Origin: J051 sp040289295 | GTDB taxonomy: Bacteria; Armatimonadota; Fimbriimonadia; Fimbriimonadales; ATM1 | Reading direction: 5' to 3' | DNA length: 64,000 nt | Assembly (NCBI GenBank): GCA_040289295.1 | Contig: PSLA01000011.1 | Location: 10,780 to 74,779 of the forward strand | Shown: piece after piece, positions 33,980-43,654 of the stretch | Position numbering within the stretch: position 1 is the stretch's first letter | How the letters are laid out: each line of letters begins with the position of its first letter | Made by a program: the position numbers and the translations under genes | The notes under the pieces: generated by a model | The model's input: the letters and a program-made list of their open reading frames with translations, nothing else | The model's database searches: none | What the model was told of the DNA's origin: nothing

Positions 33980-36900
33980 CTGTTGCCTCCACTGGGGGAA
34001 GAGATTTCGGGTCGTGCCGAAGGATGCGTACGCGAAGCCACCTCGACAGGTCATCAATCATCGCGTGCATCACAGGGATGTCGAGCAGGGACAGGACCGT
34101 GCCGACGATTAGGCCCCCGATAATCGTCGTTCCGAGCGGCTGATATGCGTCGAGGCCGGTCTTCGGGAAGAAGGCGATGTGCCCCATCACGAAGATGGTG
34201 ATAAGGCTGGTCATGAGAATCGGGCGCAATCGTTCGGGCGCGGCGCGAGCAATCGCCTCGTTTCGAGGCAAGCCGCTCTCCCGCATGCGCAGGATCAGGT
34301 CGATGATGAGGATCGCCGTCACGATGTCCATTCCGCTCAGCACAATGACGCCGAGAATCGAGACCGTCGAGAAGTGCTGGTGCATGAGGAACAACATCAG
34401 GAACACACCGCTGAGCTCAAGCGGAATGCTGAAGATCATCTGGAATGGCTGAAGGAATCCGCCGAACTGCGCGACGAGGATGAGATACATCAGTACAAGT
34501 GCGAGTGCCAGACCGGAGAGCATAACGCGGAAGCTGTCCATCATCTGCGTTATGTCGCCTCGCGCCTCGATACCATAGCCTGGCGGCCAGTTGATCTGTG
34601 CCATTGCTCGCATTTGCAGGTCCATAGTCAGGTCCATGCTCGGCCTTCCATCCAGGCGGTAGAACCCGCCGATGCTGACGACGCGCCGGAGCTGATCGTG
34701 CTCGATCATAGTAGGCGCTGCGCGGCGCTCCAATCGGACAACTTCGAGCAATGGCACTTGCTCACCTCCCGCCCCGGTGACGTACATGCCTTCGAGGTCC
34801 TGAAGGTTCATGCGCTGTTCATCCTGATACCGAACGCGCACGGTCATCGGTCGCTTGTTGGGGAGGCGATACATCTCGTCGGTGAATCCGCCTCGCAGGG
34901 CATAGTAGGTCTGCATAGCGATATTCGCAGGCGTTAGTCCGTGCCTCGCAGCCTTCTCCTCATTCACCACAAGTGTGTATGTGGGTTGAGACATCTCCCA
35001 AGAGAGGAATGGCTGCGCCATGTCGGGCACCTGCTCCTTGACAATCCCGAGTGTCTTCTTCGCGATTTGATCCAGCAGGGCAAGGTCCTTGCCGTAAATG
35101 ACAAGTGCGACCGGGGCGAGCGCAGTAGCCATAACGTCCGCCCCCATCTCCTTGAGCTGAATGCGGCGGATACCCTTGATCTCCATCATGGCGCGCTCAT
35201 GGATGCGGTCCATGATCTTCCACACGTTCGGCCGCCCAGTGTCTTTGTCGCTGAAGGTGATCATCGCGCTCGCGCCGTTGACGAACTTCATACCATAGCC
35301 GGTGAAGTATGTGCCGCCGGTCATTCCGCGACCTCCCTCGGCGCCGATCTCTATGGCGGCGTGTTGAATCCACCCTTGCTTACCGCCTTCCTCCATCATG
35401 ATCTGCTCGAGCTGTTGTACAGCTTCTTCGGTTCGCTTGAAGGAGGTTCCTGGCTGCATCTCCATCTGCATGCTCGCCTGGCCGACGTCTGCCAGCGGCA
35501 TCATCTCGGAACCGATGAAGTAGTAAAAAGTGAACCCAAGGATGATGGTCACACCAATGCGCAAAAAGTTGTTGATTGGGTTGCGAAGCATCCAGCGGAT
35601 AAGCCGCTCATAACCTCGCTCCATGCTTGTGAGAAACCTCTCAAAAGGTTGTAGCGCAACGCGGCTGAACCAGTTCTCCTTACGCATGTGAGGCTCTTGC
35701 AAGAAGCGCGAACAAAGCACCGCGGTCAGCGTGATCGAGACGAAGTAGGAGAAGATGAGTCCGAACACGATAGGCCAGCAAAGGCCGATAAACATCAGCT
35801 GCGTGATGCCGCCGCTCACCATCAGCGGAACCAACGCGATGATAAGCACGATCGTCGCTGCGAACACGGAGCGCCGCACCTCGCCGATGCCGTCAATCGT
35901 CGCGTTCAGGCGATCCTTACCCATGCGCATGTGTCGCTCGACCGCGTGAATGTCAATGATGGCGTCGTCCACAAGTCGGCCGATTGCAATCAGAAGACCG
36001 ACCAGAGTAGAGGAGTTGAGGCTCATGCCCATGCCCGCCATGGCCATCAGCGACAGCGCTAGCGAAACTGGAATCGCCGTCAAAGCAATGACCGTACCAC
36101 GCGCATCACCAAGGAAAAACAGCACCGCGAGGCCGGTTAGCGCGATCGCGATGAGCAACTTGAACACCATGTTACGAAACAGGATGTCCACAAAGGTTGC
36201 GTTGTCATAAGCGACGTCGAAGCGAATGCCAGGGTTCTCCTTCTCGAGTTGGCGCGCCATCTTCATCACCGCCTTGATCGTCACTGGAGAGCTGGCGTCC
36301 GGGTTTTGGAGAACGTTGATGGCAATGCCCTTGTTCACACCGTCGCCGGTGAAGTGATGAAACGCCGAACGCTCCTCTACGTATGTGTCCTTTACCTCGG
36401 CGACGTCACCCACCCGCACGACCTGGTTGCCAACCGTTTTGAGCGGATAAGAAGCCACGACTTCAGCCGAACGCGCCAGGGTATCAACGCGAAAAATCGG
36501 CTCGAATTCGTCATTGGTTACTCTTCCCGCCGGGGCAGCGACGTTGTACTGGTCAATAACGTTGCGTACGTCCACAATCGAAAGTCCATGGGCGTACAGC
36601 TTTTCGCGATTAACGTTGACCTGCAACTGCCGCCTGTAACCCCCAAACGGCGAGACGGACCAGACATTGCGCGACGCAGCCTTGAAGCGGTTGGTAGCTT
36701 CATTGTCCGCAAAGTCTCGCAGCGTAGCGAGATCCCAGCCCTTCTCCGGGTCACCTGTAAGCGACAGCGTGAGAACCGGAACGTTGAGTGGGTCAATCTG
36801 CAGAACCCAGGATGGCTGGCGGTTTGCATTCGCCCGTGGCAGGTCACCCTGCACATTGTCAAGAAGCGCCTGCACCTCAAGTTGCGCCTTGTCCATGTCC

Positions 36901-37235
36901 GTGCCGTACGGAAACTCGAGCACCACAATGGAAAAGCCATCCTGACTGGTCGACCGGATGTATCGCACGTTCTTGATGTGAACCATCTTCTGCTCGATCG
37001 GCGAGGAGAAGTAGGTCTCCATCTCTTCTGCGCTGAGTCCGGGCATCTCCGTAATGATGCCGAGCATCGGGCTTGCTACGTACGGCATGAACCGCTTCGG
37101 CATGAAGTATCCGATCGCCAGAACGCCCAGCACTAGCGTCGAGAGGAAGAACGCAATAATGATGTATGGATGCCGAACGGACCACTCGACGAGGTTGAAC
37201 CCGCCCGGGCGTTCCCAGCCGTCAGTGCCCTGCAT
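33963..37235 (-). CDS. RND efflux transporter, CusA/AcrB superfamily
   Basis: Inner-membrane proton-driven pump of 1090 residues. N-terminal helix (HPYIIIAFFLSTLVLGVLAIGYFMPKRF), porter loops (SAEEMETYFSSPIEQKM), TM4 with the proton-relay Asp pair (LIAIGRLVDDAIIDIHAVERHMRMG), the second porter half, and C-terminal helices (GVIVLSGMDIVTAILIIDLILRMRE). The DD pair is as in hydrophobe/amphiphile pumps, while the adaptor carries a heavy-metal domain, so metal versus organic substrate is uncertain. ATG 37235 overlaps the adaptor gene by 14 bases. Confidence 0.92.
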   Translation of the reverse strand: MQGTDGWERPGGFNLVEWSVRHPYIIIAFFLSTLVLGVLAIGYFMPKRFMPYVASPMLGIITEMPGLSAEEMETYFSSPIEQKMVHIKNVRYIRSTSQDGFSIVVLEFPYGTDMDKAQLEVQALLDNVQGDLPRANANRQPSWVLQIDPLNVPVLTLSLTGDPEKGWDLATLRDFADNEATNRFKAASRNVWSVSPFGGYRRQLQVNVNREKLYAHGLSIVDVRNVIDQYNVAAPAGRVTNDEFEPIFRVDTLARSAEVVASYPLKTVGNQVVRVGDVAEVKDTYVEERSAFHHFTGDGVNKGIAINVLQNPDASSPVTIKAVMKMARQLEKENPGIRFDVAYDNATFVDILFRNMVFKLLIAIALTGLAVLFFLGDARGTVIALTAIPVSLALSLMAMAGMGMSLNSSTLVGLLIAIGRLVDDAIIDIHAVERHMRMGKDRLNATIDGIGEVRRSVFAATIVLIIALVPLMVSGGITQLMFIGLCWPIVFGLIFSYFVSITLTAVLCSRFLQEPHMRKENWFSRVALQPFERFLTSMERGYERLIRWMLRNPINNFLRIGVTIILGFTFYYFIGSEMMPLADVGQASMQMEMQPGTSFKRTEEAVQQLEQIMMEEGGKQGWIQHAAIEIGAEGGRGMTGGTYFTGYGMKFVNGASAMITFSDKDTGRPNVWKIMDRIHERAMMEIKGIRRIQLKEMGADVMATALAPVALVIYGKDLALLDQIAKKTLGIVKEQVPDMAQPFLSWEMSQPTYTLVVNEEKAARHGLTPANIAMQTYYALRGGFTDEMYRLPNKRPMTVRVRYQDEQRMNLQDLEGMYVTGAGGEQVPLLEVVRLERRAAPTMIEHDQLRRVVSIGGFYRLDGRPSMDLTMDLQMRAMAQINWPPGYGIEARGDITQMMDSFRVMLSGLALALVLMYLILVAQFGGFLQPFQMIFSIPLELSGVFLMLFLMHQHFSTVSILGVIVLSGMDIVTAILIIDLILRMRESGLPRNEAIARAAPERLRPILMTSLITIFVMGHIAFFPKTGLDAYQPLGTTIIGGLIVGTVLSLLDIPVMHAMIDDLSRWLRVRILRHDPKSLPPVEATDETNG

Positions 37236-38967
37236 GTTCGCCTCCAGGTTGTGCGCGCTCTTCCGGCTGGGCGCCACCGTGCTCGTGTCCTGACGAGCCA
37301 CTGCCCTTCGGGAGTTCGAACGGCCCTGTGTCCCCCCATGAGACGTTTGCAACGGGCGTACCAGGGGTCAGTTGCTCATGCCCGCGATAGATCACCATAT
37401 CACCATGTTTGATCCCCTGCACGGCAGTGAATCGACCGTCTGTGGGTCCGAGGGTCACCTTCCGCTGCTCCGCCCTAAATCCCTCATTGAGGGTGGACCG
37501 GACAAGCGGCATCTTGCAGATCGGACAGTCGCCGGGTTTACGCGCGTGGACCTGCGGGTGCATTGAGCAGGTCCAGTGCTGCTCACCTTTCACCTCGATC
37601 GGCACCATTACCCACACAAAGTGGCTTCCATCTGTCGCCTCTCGAATCGCCTCATGGCGCACCGCAAGTCGTTTGCCCGTCGGAGCAGTCTGGACCGAGA
37701 CCGAGACAAACTGGCCCGGGAGAAGCGAGCGGTCGGAGTTATCCACCGCCGCCTCGGCACGGAACGTCCGCGTGGATGGGTCCACCGCGCCGAACACCGA
37801 AGACACAGCGGCTTCACGGTCGCCAACGCGGACGCGCGTCCCTTCGCGAACGACGCCCGCAAGTCTCTCGGGAAGGTCAAACTGAATCCGTACCCGCTTG
37901 ACGACCTTGAGGCGAAGCAGTGTTTGCCCAGGTTGAACAAGCGTGCCGGGGCTTACGAGCCGCTCGGTTACGACGGCTTCTCCCAACGCGCGCAATTCAC
38001 GGTAGCCGCTGATGGTCCGCGTCGTCGCTGCGCCGCTCTCTTGGGCTTGGCGTTGCGCCTTGCTTGCCGAGACTTCTGCACGCGCCTTCGCAACGGCGCG
38101 CTCAGCCTCTCGTACCGCCTCCTGGGCTGCTTGCGCCCGGCGCTTGGTTTCGTTCAGCCCGGCAGCCGCGGCGTTGCGCTTCGCCTCCGCCTGGGCAACG
38201 CTCTGACGCTTCGCTGCGACCTCCGCTTGCAACATCGCCACGCGTTCCCGTGCCTGGTTGGCCTTAGACTCAGCAAGTTGCACCTCGTCCAGGGAAGCGG
38301 CGCCTCGTTTGTATAACTCTCGCTCCCGCGCGGCTGCAGCGGCAAGGTATTCACGCTCAGCGTCCGCCTCCTTGAGACGCGCCTCGGTAGCGTCCACCTC
38401 CGCCCGCGACTTGGCGATTTCGGCGCTAACCGCCTCTAACTCTTCGCTCGCGCGCTGAATGGCAAGGTCGGCGGCTTCGGCATCGGCGGCTGCGCGCGAA
38501 CGCGCAGCCATCAGCCTTTGAACCTCTGCCTCGGCAACGGTCACGGCCAGACCGGCAGCACGTGCGCGGGCGTTTGCCTCAGAGGCCTGCGCGGCAAACT
38601 CATCCGCTTCCAGTTGCGCAAGGAGTTGACCCGGGCGCACGGTGTCGCCGGGATAGACGGGCATTTTCACGACTCGGCCAGGGATGCGAGAGACCACCTC
38701 CTCATCATTCCAGGCGATCACGGTGCCGGGAAAGCTCTCTTCTCCGGCGAGGTCCCGCTCTTGGACAGGCTCGGCCGCTACTGGCTGGACGCCCTCTGGT
38801 GCCTGCATCGTCGTCATGTCCATCGCTTGAGCTTCAGTGACCGTCATGGCACCCGGAGGGCGCTGGGTCATTACGATCCAGCGAACGAAGAAGACAGAGG
38901 CGACGACGATGAGCGCCGCAAATAAGGTTGACCAGCGCCTACGGGCTGATGCAGTTGCGTTTGACAT
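37222..38967 (-). CDS. Periplasmic adaptor (membrane fusion protein) with internal heavy-metal-binding domain
   Basis: 581-residue HlyD/CusB-type adaptor. N-terminal membrane anchor (LFAALIVVASVFFVRWIV), split lipoyl domain (VVSRIPGRVVKMPVYPGDTVRPGQLLAQLE), an unusually long alpha-hairpin (about 190 residues rich in Ala/Glu/Arg), then a beta-barrel. A heavy-metal-binding motif HWTCSMHPQVHARKPGDCPICKMPLV lies at 464-489 (Cys467, His470, Cys481, Cys484), interior rather than at the N-terminus as is common in CusB. The tail is His-rich (GHEHGG, GEHAGH). These features favour metal export. Confidence 0.9.
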   Translation of the reverse strand: MSNATASARRRWSTLFAALIVVASVFFVRWIVMTQRPPGAMTVTEAQAMDMTTMQAPEGVQPVAAEPVQERDLAGEESFPGTVIAWNDEEVVSRIPGRVVKMPVYPGDTVRPGQLLAQLEADEFAAQASEANARARAAGLAVTVAEAEVQRLMAARSRAAADAEAADLAIQRASEELEAVSAEIAKSRAEVDATEARLKEADAEREYLAAAAARERELYKRGAASLDEVQLAESKANQARERVAMLQAEVAAKRQSVAQAEAKRNAAAAGLNETKRRAQAAQEAVREAERAVAKARAEVSASKAQRQAQESGAATTRTISGYRELRALGEAVVTERLVSPGTLVQPGQTLLRLKVVKRVRIQFDLPERLAGVVREGTRVRVGDREAAVSSVFGAVDPSTRTFRAEAAVDNSDRSLLPGQFVSVSVQTAPTGKRLAVRHEAIREATDGSHFVWVMVPIEVKGEQHWTCSMHPQVHARKPGDCPICKMPLVRSTLNEGFRAEQRKVTLGPTDGRFTAVQGIKHGDMVIYRGHEQLTPGTPVANVSWGDTGPFELPKGSGSSGHEHGGAQPEERAQPGGEHAGH

Positions 38968-39069
38968 TGTTATACACCTCGAATAGCATCAAAATTGTTG
39001 TCGGTTGGCAAGGAGCCACAAATGGTGAAAAGCGTCCGGCGATTGCGCCAACGAGTCGGCGGGCGGACG

Positions 39070-39411
39070 CTAGGCGAGGTAAGGCGGCGCGCGGAGGCAG
39101 TTGCCGCTCGGTTCAGGAGCGCGAATGCGCGGAGGGTCATTACGCGACACTAACCCTCGGGCAACCGTCGGAAATGCGGGGTACAAGATCTCCTGAGCGG
39201 CAAGTACGAAGGTAACGTGCGTCCACTCAGCGCCAGGTCCACTAGCAGCCGGGGCGGTCGCAGCGTCTATGGAGACCTTGCACGGTTTGTGCTCCTGGGT
39301 AGGGCAGCACTGCGCCTCGCAGGCCCGCTTGCAGGTGCATGCACGCGCCAGGGCGCCGGCCTGCGCGAGAGCCAGGACTGAGACTATCAGCAGCGCAAGA
39401 ATGCGTCGCAC
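39070..39411 (-). CDS. Small secreted Cys-rich protein heading the efflux operon
   Basis: 113 residues from GTG 39411. Signal peptide (MRRILALLIVSVLALAQAGALA) followed by a Cys cluster CTCKRACEAQCC with further Cys44 (Cys 25, 27, 31, 35, 36, 44), then a low-complexity region ending in a Pro-rich tail (DPPRIRAPEPSGNC). It resembles small periplasmic proteins that precede cus-type operons, which suggests metal binding, but I cannot name a family. An AATAAT box lies 8 bases before the start codon. The gap to the adaptor gene is 102 bases. Confidence 0.65.
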   Translation of the reverse strand: MRRILALLIVSVLALAQAGALARACTCKRACEAQCCPTQEHKPCKVSIDAATAPAASGPGAEWTHVTFVLAAQEILYPAFPTVARGLVSRNDPPRIRAPEPSGNCLRAPPYLA

Positions 39412-39419
39412 CTAACCAG

Positions 39420-39425
39420 ATTATT
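39420..39425 (-). promoter_or_regulatory. AATAAT -10-like box before the Cys-rich gene
   Basis: Minus-strand AATAAT (5 of 6 match to TATAAT) ends 8 bases before GTG 39411. Transcription would start at or next to the start codon, the same layout as at lipA and pepF. It lies in the 48-bp space after sthA. Confidence 0.4.
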
Positions 39426-39459
39426 ACGGTCGGCTGCCTCGAAAAGTCACGCCAAAACC

Positions 39460-40866
39460 TCAAGCGGCGGCTTTTCGGGTGAACCTCTCCAGACGAGTCA
39501 GCCCGTTCAGCGCGGCGACCTTGTACGCCTCGGCCAGGGTCGGATAGTTGAACACCTGCGCTTCGAAATACCGTATTGTCCCGCCGAGCACCATCACCGC
39601 TTGCCCGATGTGGATGAGCTCGCAAGCTCCTTCGCCGATAGCGTGAACGCCGAGCACCTCCTCGGTCTCGCGATGGAAGATGACCTTAAGGCGTCCGGTG
39701 TGATCTCCGATGATGTTCCCCCGTGCCAACTCGCGGTAATGCGCGACGCCTATTTCGTAGGGCACGCCCTCCTCCGTCAGTTGCTCCTCGGTCTTGCCCA
39801 CGAAGGAGACTTCGGGGATCGTATAGACGCCGTAGGGGAACAGGTCGGCGACGCGCTCCGACTCCACGCCGCACGCACTCAGGGCAGCCATCCTGCCTTG
39901 CTCCATCGAGGTTCCGGCAAGCGAGGGGAAACCGATGACGTCACCCGCGGCATAGATTCCCGGCACGGCCGTTTCCATTCGGTCGTTCACCGCCAACCTT
40001 CCGCGCGAGTCGGCTTCGAGCCCTACCGCAGAAAGGTTCAGCTCGTCGGTCGCACCCTGCCTGCCAACGGCATAGAGCACGACGTGCGCCCGGATTCTCT
40101 TGTTCGACTTCGTAAAGGCGGTGACGCCCTCGTCGTCCGCTTCAACGTGCGTAACCTCTTCGCCAAGCCGCGGGGTCACGCCCAAGTCTCGCATGTGATA
40201 CATGAGCGCCTCCGTAATCTCGTTGTCAACGAATTCGAGGATTCGGTGTCTGGCATCCACGAGGGTAACTCGACTTCCGAGCGCAGCAAACATGCAGGCG
40301 TACTCCACACCGACGACGCCTGCCCCGATGACCGCGACTGTCGGCGGCACAGAGGGTAACTCAAGTACCGTGTCGGCGTCCACGATGCGCCGACCGTCTA
40401 CGGGGAACTGCGGCGAACTCGCTGGTCGCGTCCCGACCGCGATGACGAACAACTGGGCGCTCAATCGGAGCGTGCCACCTGCCCTCACCAGTTCAATCTC
40501 GCGGTCCGTTATGAAGCGCGCCGTGCCGATTAGCACGTCGACTCCGTTGCGCGCGAATTGTGCGTGATAGACACCCACCTCTTGCTGTACAACCCAGTGA
40601 CACCTCCTAAGCAGGTCCTCCATCGTCGGGCGGCGACGCGTTAGGGTCGCGCCGGAAAGCGACTGGTCTCGACGGCCGGAGAGGCTGAGTACCGCTTCAC
40701 GGAGCGACTTGGAGGGGATTGCGCCCGTATTGATGCACACCCCGCCCACTGTGTCTCTCCGCTCGATGATCGCCACTCGCCTGCCTAATTTCGCGGCTTG
40801 GATCGCGGCGTGGTGCCCCGCCGGACCAGATCCTATGACAATCATGTCGTAATCAGTCTGTCCCAT
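39460..40866 (-). CDS. sthA: Soluble pyridine nucleotide transhydrogenase (SthA type)
   Basis: FAD enzyme of 468 residues that exchanges reducing equivalents between NADPH and NAD+. FAD-binding GSGPAGHHAA near 12, the redox region GGVCINTGAIPSKSLREA where the second Cys of the CxxxxC disulfide is replaced (Ala), as in transhydrogenases and unlike dihydrolipoamide dehydrogenases, the NAD(P)-binding GAGVVGVEYACMFAALG, GDVIGFPSLAGTSMEQGR, and the C-terminal dimerisation domain (HAIGEGACELIHIGQ). It is monocistronic in appearance, with its stop 48 bases from the efflux operon start. Confidence 0.9.
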   Translation of the reverse strand: MGQTDYDMIVIGSGPAGHHAAIQAAKLGRRVAIIERRDTVGGVCINTGAIPSKSLREAVLSLSGRRDQSLSGATLTRRRPTMEDLLRRCHWVVQQEVGVYHAQFARNGVDVLIGTARFITDREIELVRAGGTLRLSAQLFVIAVGTRPASSPQFPVDGRRIVDADTVLELPSVPPTVAVIGAGVVGVEYACMFAALGSRVTLVDARHRILEFVDNEITEALMYHMRDLGVTPRLGEEVTHVEADDEGVTAFTKSNKRIRAHVVLYAVGRQGATDELNLSAVGLEADSRGRLAVNDRMETAVPGIYAAGDVIGFPSLAGTSMEQGRMAALSACGVESERVADLFPYGVYTIPEVSFVGKTEEQLTEEGVPYEIGVAHYRELARGNIIGDHTGRLKVIFHRETEEVLGVHAIGEGACELIHIGQAVMVLGGTIRYFEAQVFNYPTLAEAYKVAALNGLTRLERFTRKAAA

Positions 40867-41013
40867 CCACCCGTCTACCCATGACTGAGTTCCGCAAGCT
40901 CTTATTCAGAACTCTGGCAATCCAAACAGGAAGGCAACAGATCCAGCCGCGCCGATAATTGGGCTTGGAGGCTCCGATGGCTCGCAGCCGTGGGTTCGGG
41001 GGAGGAAGGAAAC

Positions 41014-41541
41014 ATGAAAAAGAATGTGCTGATGATCTTAGTCGCCGGGTGCGCCGCGCTGGCATTCGCCACGCAATCCTGGCAGCGGTACACACCCGGC
41101 AAGACCGGTATCTCGGTAGAGCTCCCGGGCAAGCCGGAGCCGATGCCGCTTGAGTTGCCTGCAGACGTGAAGAAGGAGGTGAGTTCGATGGAGAACCACA
41201 TGCTCTTCACGGGCGACTTCTTCGTCGTCGTGTCCAAAGTCACGTACTCAACGATGCATGTGAACCTTCAGGGCGCAGCAGACGGCGCGGTGCAGCGCGT
41301 GCAGCAGACGCCTGGCTATCAGGGCAAGTCGTTCACTCAAAAGCCGTTCAAGATGGGCTCGCTTTCGGCGATCTACATCCACGGCGAGTACAACGTGGGC
41401 GGTGACCCGGTGGTGCACCATCAGATAGTCGTCGCGAAGGAAAAGATGCTATGGCAAGTGGTCATCACATACGATGCGCGGAGGGCGGAGCGGGCAGCCG
41501 ACGCACGGCGAATCTTGGATTCTGTCTCGATCAGCGGTTAG
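41014..41541 (+). CDS. Secreted protein of unknown function, 175 aa
   Basis: ATG 41014 follows GGAGGAAGGAAAC and opens a signal peptide (MKKNVLMILVAGCAALAFA). The mature protein (WQRYTPGKTGISVELPGKPEPMPLELP...) resembles small periplasmic proteins in which one beta-rich domain evaluates a GxSVELPGKP motif, with a later conserved-looking stretch LWQVVITYDARRAERAADARRILDSV. I do not recognise a characterised family. Divergent from sthA, 147 bases apart. Confidence 0.78.
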   Translation: MKKNVLMILVAGCAALAFATQSWQRYTPGKTGISVELPGKPEPMPLELPADVKKEVSSMENHMLFTGDFFVVVSKVTYSTMHVNLQGAADGAVQRVQQTPGYQGKSFTQKPFKMGSLSAIYIHGEYNVGGDPVVHHQIVVAKEKMLWQVVITYDARRAERAADARRILDSVSISG

Positions 41542-41623
41542 GTCAGGGATGGGGACGGCGAAATCCGCCCATTTTTCGTTTGGGGAGCCCACGCCGGCGA
41601 CCGAAGCCGGTATTCTCTCCAGC

Positions 41624-42752
41624 GTGAAAGTAACACCGGACACGCTTGCATCTCTCGAGGCTTGCTTCGGGATTACCTCGAAGGCGACACGGTGGATGAG
41701 TTCCTCCGCGCCTTCGAGATCCCATTTGCATCGGGCCACTGGTGGGCGGGCGAGTTCTTCGACCGCTTCTGCCCCATCGGCTACAACAGCGACAAGCAGT
41801 TTGACAACAGCGTGCCCGCACAGATTCAACGCGTTGCCCAAGCCGGAATCCGCGGCGTCGAGTTCCACGAGTCGGTCTTTCTCGATGAGCACAAGGCGCG
41901 TGACGGTGCAAAGGTGAAAGGGATCCTTGAAGCCCTGCAACGACATAACGTGACCCCCACGTGTATGAATATGAACACGTCGACCGACCCGAAGTGGAAG
42001 TACGGCGGCGTAACGAACCCTGACCCGAGAGTTCGCCGGGAGTGCATCGAACTACGCGTACAAGGCGTGCGTTTGGCTGAGGAAGTGGGCTGCTCCTCGT
42101 GCAACCTCTGGCCGGGAAGCGACGGCTGGGACTATCACTTCGAGGTGGACTACGGCGAGACGCTGCAGTGGTACATTGAAGGATGCACTCACATTGCCGA
42201 AGAGTGCAACCTGCGCGGGCTGAAGTTCCGCACCGAGTCGAAACAGAAGAGGAGCCACGAGAGGGAAACATGATCGTGAACACGGTGGCGAAGGCGGCTC
42301 TCGTCGCACAAGAAATCAATCGCAACCTCGGGACCGCCGCGATGGGCGTCGTAATCGACTACGGCCACGAGCAGATGGTGGGAAACACTCCACCCGACTC
42401 GCTCTACATGCTTCGCGCAATCGGCGTTCCCATCGCCAACTTCCACATCAACGCCGCGAAGTACAACTCGAATGACGAAGACCGAATCGCGGGAACCGAC
42501 GACGTGTGGCGGCTCATCGAGTTTTGCTACACCGCAGTGGACACCGGGTACGACGGTTGGTTCGGCGAAGACCAGTTCACCTACCGAACCGAGCAGGTCG
42601 AGAGCATGAGACTGTCCCTGGAACTCTTCGCCAATTGCATGAAGAAAGCATTGCTGATCTACCGACGGAGCGATGACCTACGCAAAGCGCAAGCCACCGG
42701 AGATGCCCTGCGCGTGCTGCAGCTGGTGAAGCATGTCGTCTATAACGGTTGA
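41624..42752 (+). pseudogene. Frameshifted sugar phosphate isomerase/epimerase-like TIM-barrel gene
   Basis: Three reading frames together spell one xylose-isomerase-like protein of about 375 residues. Frame 1 from GTG 41624 gives VKVTPDTLASLEACFG; frame 2 (about 41672-42246) gives DYLEGDTVDEFLRAFEIPFASGHWWAGEFFDRF through LWPGSDGWDYHFEVDYG; frame 3 (about 42250-42752) gives EEPREGNMIVNTVAKAALVAQEI and VVIDYGHEQM, WFGEDQFTYR. The first break fits loss of one G in GGG (41669-41671); the second fits a 2-base gain or 1-base loss in GAAGAGGAG (42246-42254). Either decay or assembly error. A TATTCT box at 41611-41616 precedes the GTG by 7 bases. Confidence 0.75.
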
Positions 42753-43654
42753 GTAGAGCGCGTGTGATCGTTCTCTCGTGGTTTCAAGCGCAAGACCTTC
42801 TGGCGGCGAGAGCCGGTTCGAAGGAGCGCGCCGCCGTGTCGCTCGATCTCAACCGAAGCACTCAACAGGTCTCCCTCAACGAACTAGGCGTGAAGTTTCC
42901 CGATGGGCAAACACTCCCTTGGGAAGCACTTGAAGCAATTGCGGAGGATAAAAAGCATTGCTTCCTGGTTGAGGAGAACCAACTTCGCAGGGTTCAGGTG
43001 TTCTCCGAATCAACGAGGCTGGTGCGAACGCTCTTTCCAACCCGGGAAGCGCCCACAATGATGGTATCGGGCTTCCCGATGCACCGCATTCGCGGCACGG
43101 TGCCTACGGAGGACACGCGCAGGAAGATGGACGTCGTCGGGCGGCTCGCCGGATGCCGCGTTCTCGACACGGCAACCGGCCTCGGGTACACAGCCATCGA
43201 GGCAGCTCGACGAGGGGCCAACGTACTGAGTGTCGAATTGGATCCGGCAGCGCTCGAGATTGCACGCCTGAATCCGTGGTCGTCTGAACTCTTCGCCTGC
43301 GACAGAATCGAATTGCTACTGGGCGATGTGCGCGAAGTGATCACCCGTTTACCAAGCCGCGCGTTCCAGGTCATCGTGCACGACCCGCCGTCAGTACAAC
43401 TCGCCGGCGAACTGTACTCGCGAAAGCTGTATGCGCAATTCCACCGCGTGCTTACAGATCGTGGCCGGTTGTTTCACTATACAGGGGACCCGAACAGCGC
43501 GTTAGGCGAGAGAACCACGCGAGGTGTGATGCGCAGGCTACATGAGGCAAGCTTCGATCAGGTGCGCCGCGCGCCGGACGCGTTCGGCGTCATTGCTGAG
43601 AAGCGTCCGCCTCGCCACGTCCAGCGAGCGAGAAGAACGCCATCCACAAAATGA
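42749..43654 (+). CDS. SAM-dependent methyltransferase, archaeal-type (COG2521-like)
   Basis: 301 residues from TTG 42749 (overlapping the previous stop) or GTG 42764. Motif I is VLDTATGLGYTAIEAARRGA, motif II SVELDP, then LNPWSSELF, GDVREVI and IVHDPPSVQLAGELYSRKLYAQFHRVL, GRLFHYTGDP. The DTxTGLGYTAIEA, NPWS-ELF and HDPP-AGELYS blocks are what I know from the predicted methyltransferases of archaea (COG2521). The target is unknown. The last 65 bases overlap the convergent SpoIIM-family gene. Confidence 0.82.
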   Translation: MSRARVIVLSWFQAQDLLAARAGSKERAAVSLDLNRSTQQVSLNELGVKFPDGQTLPWEALEAIAEDKKHCFLVEENQLRRVQVFSESTRLVRTLFPTREAPTMMVSGFPMHRIRGTVPTEDTRRKMDVVGRLAGCRVLDTATGLGYTAIEAARRGANVLSVELDPAALEIARLNPWSSELFACDRIELLLGDVREVITRLPSRAFQVIVHDPPSVQLAGELYSRKLYAQFHRVLTDRGRLFHYTGDPNSALGERTTRGVMRRLHEASFDQVRRAPDAFGVIAEKRPPRHVQRARRTPSTK

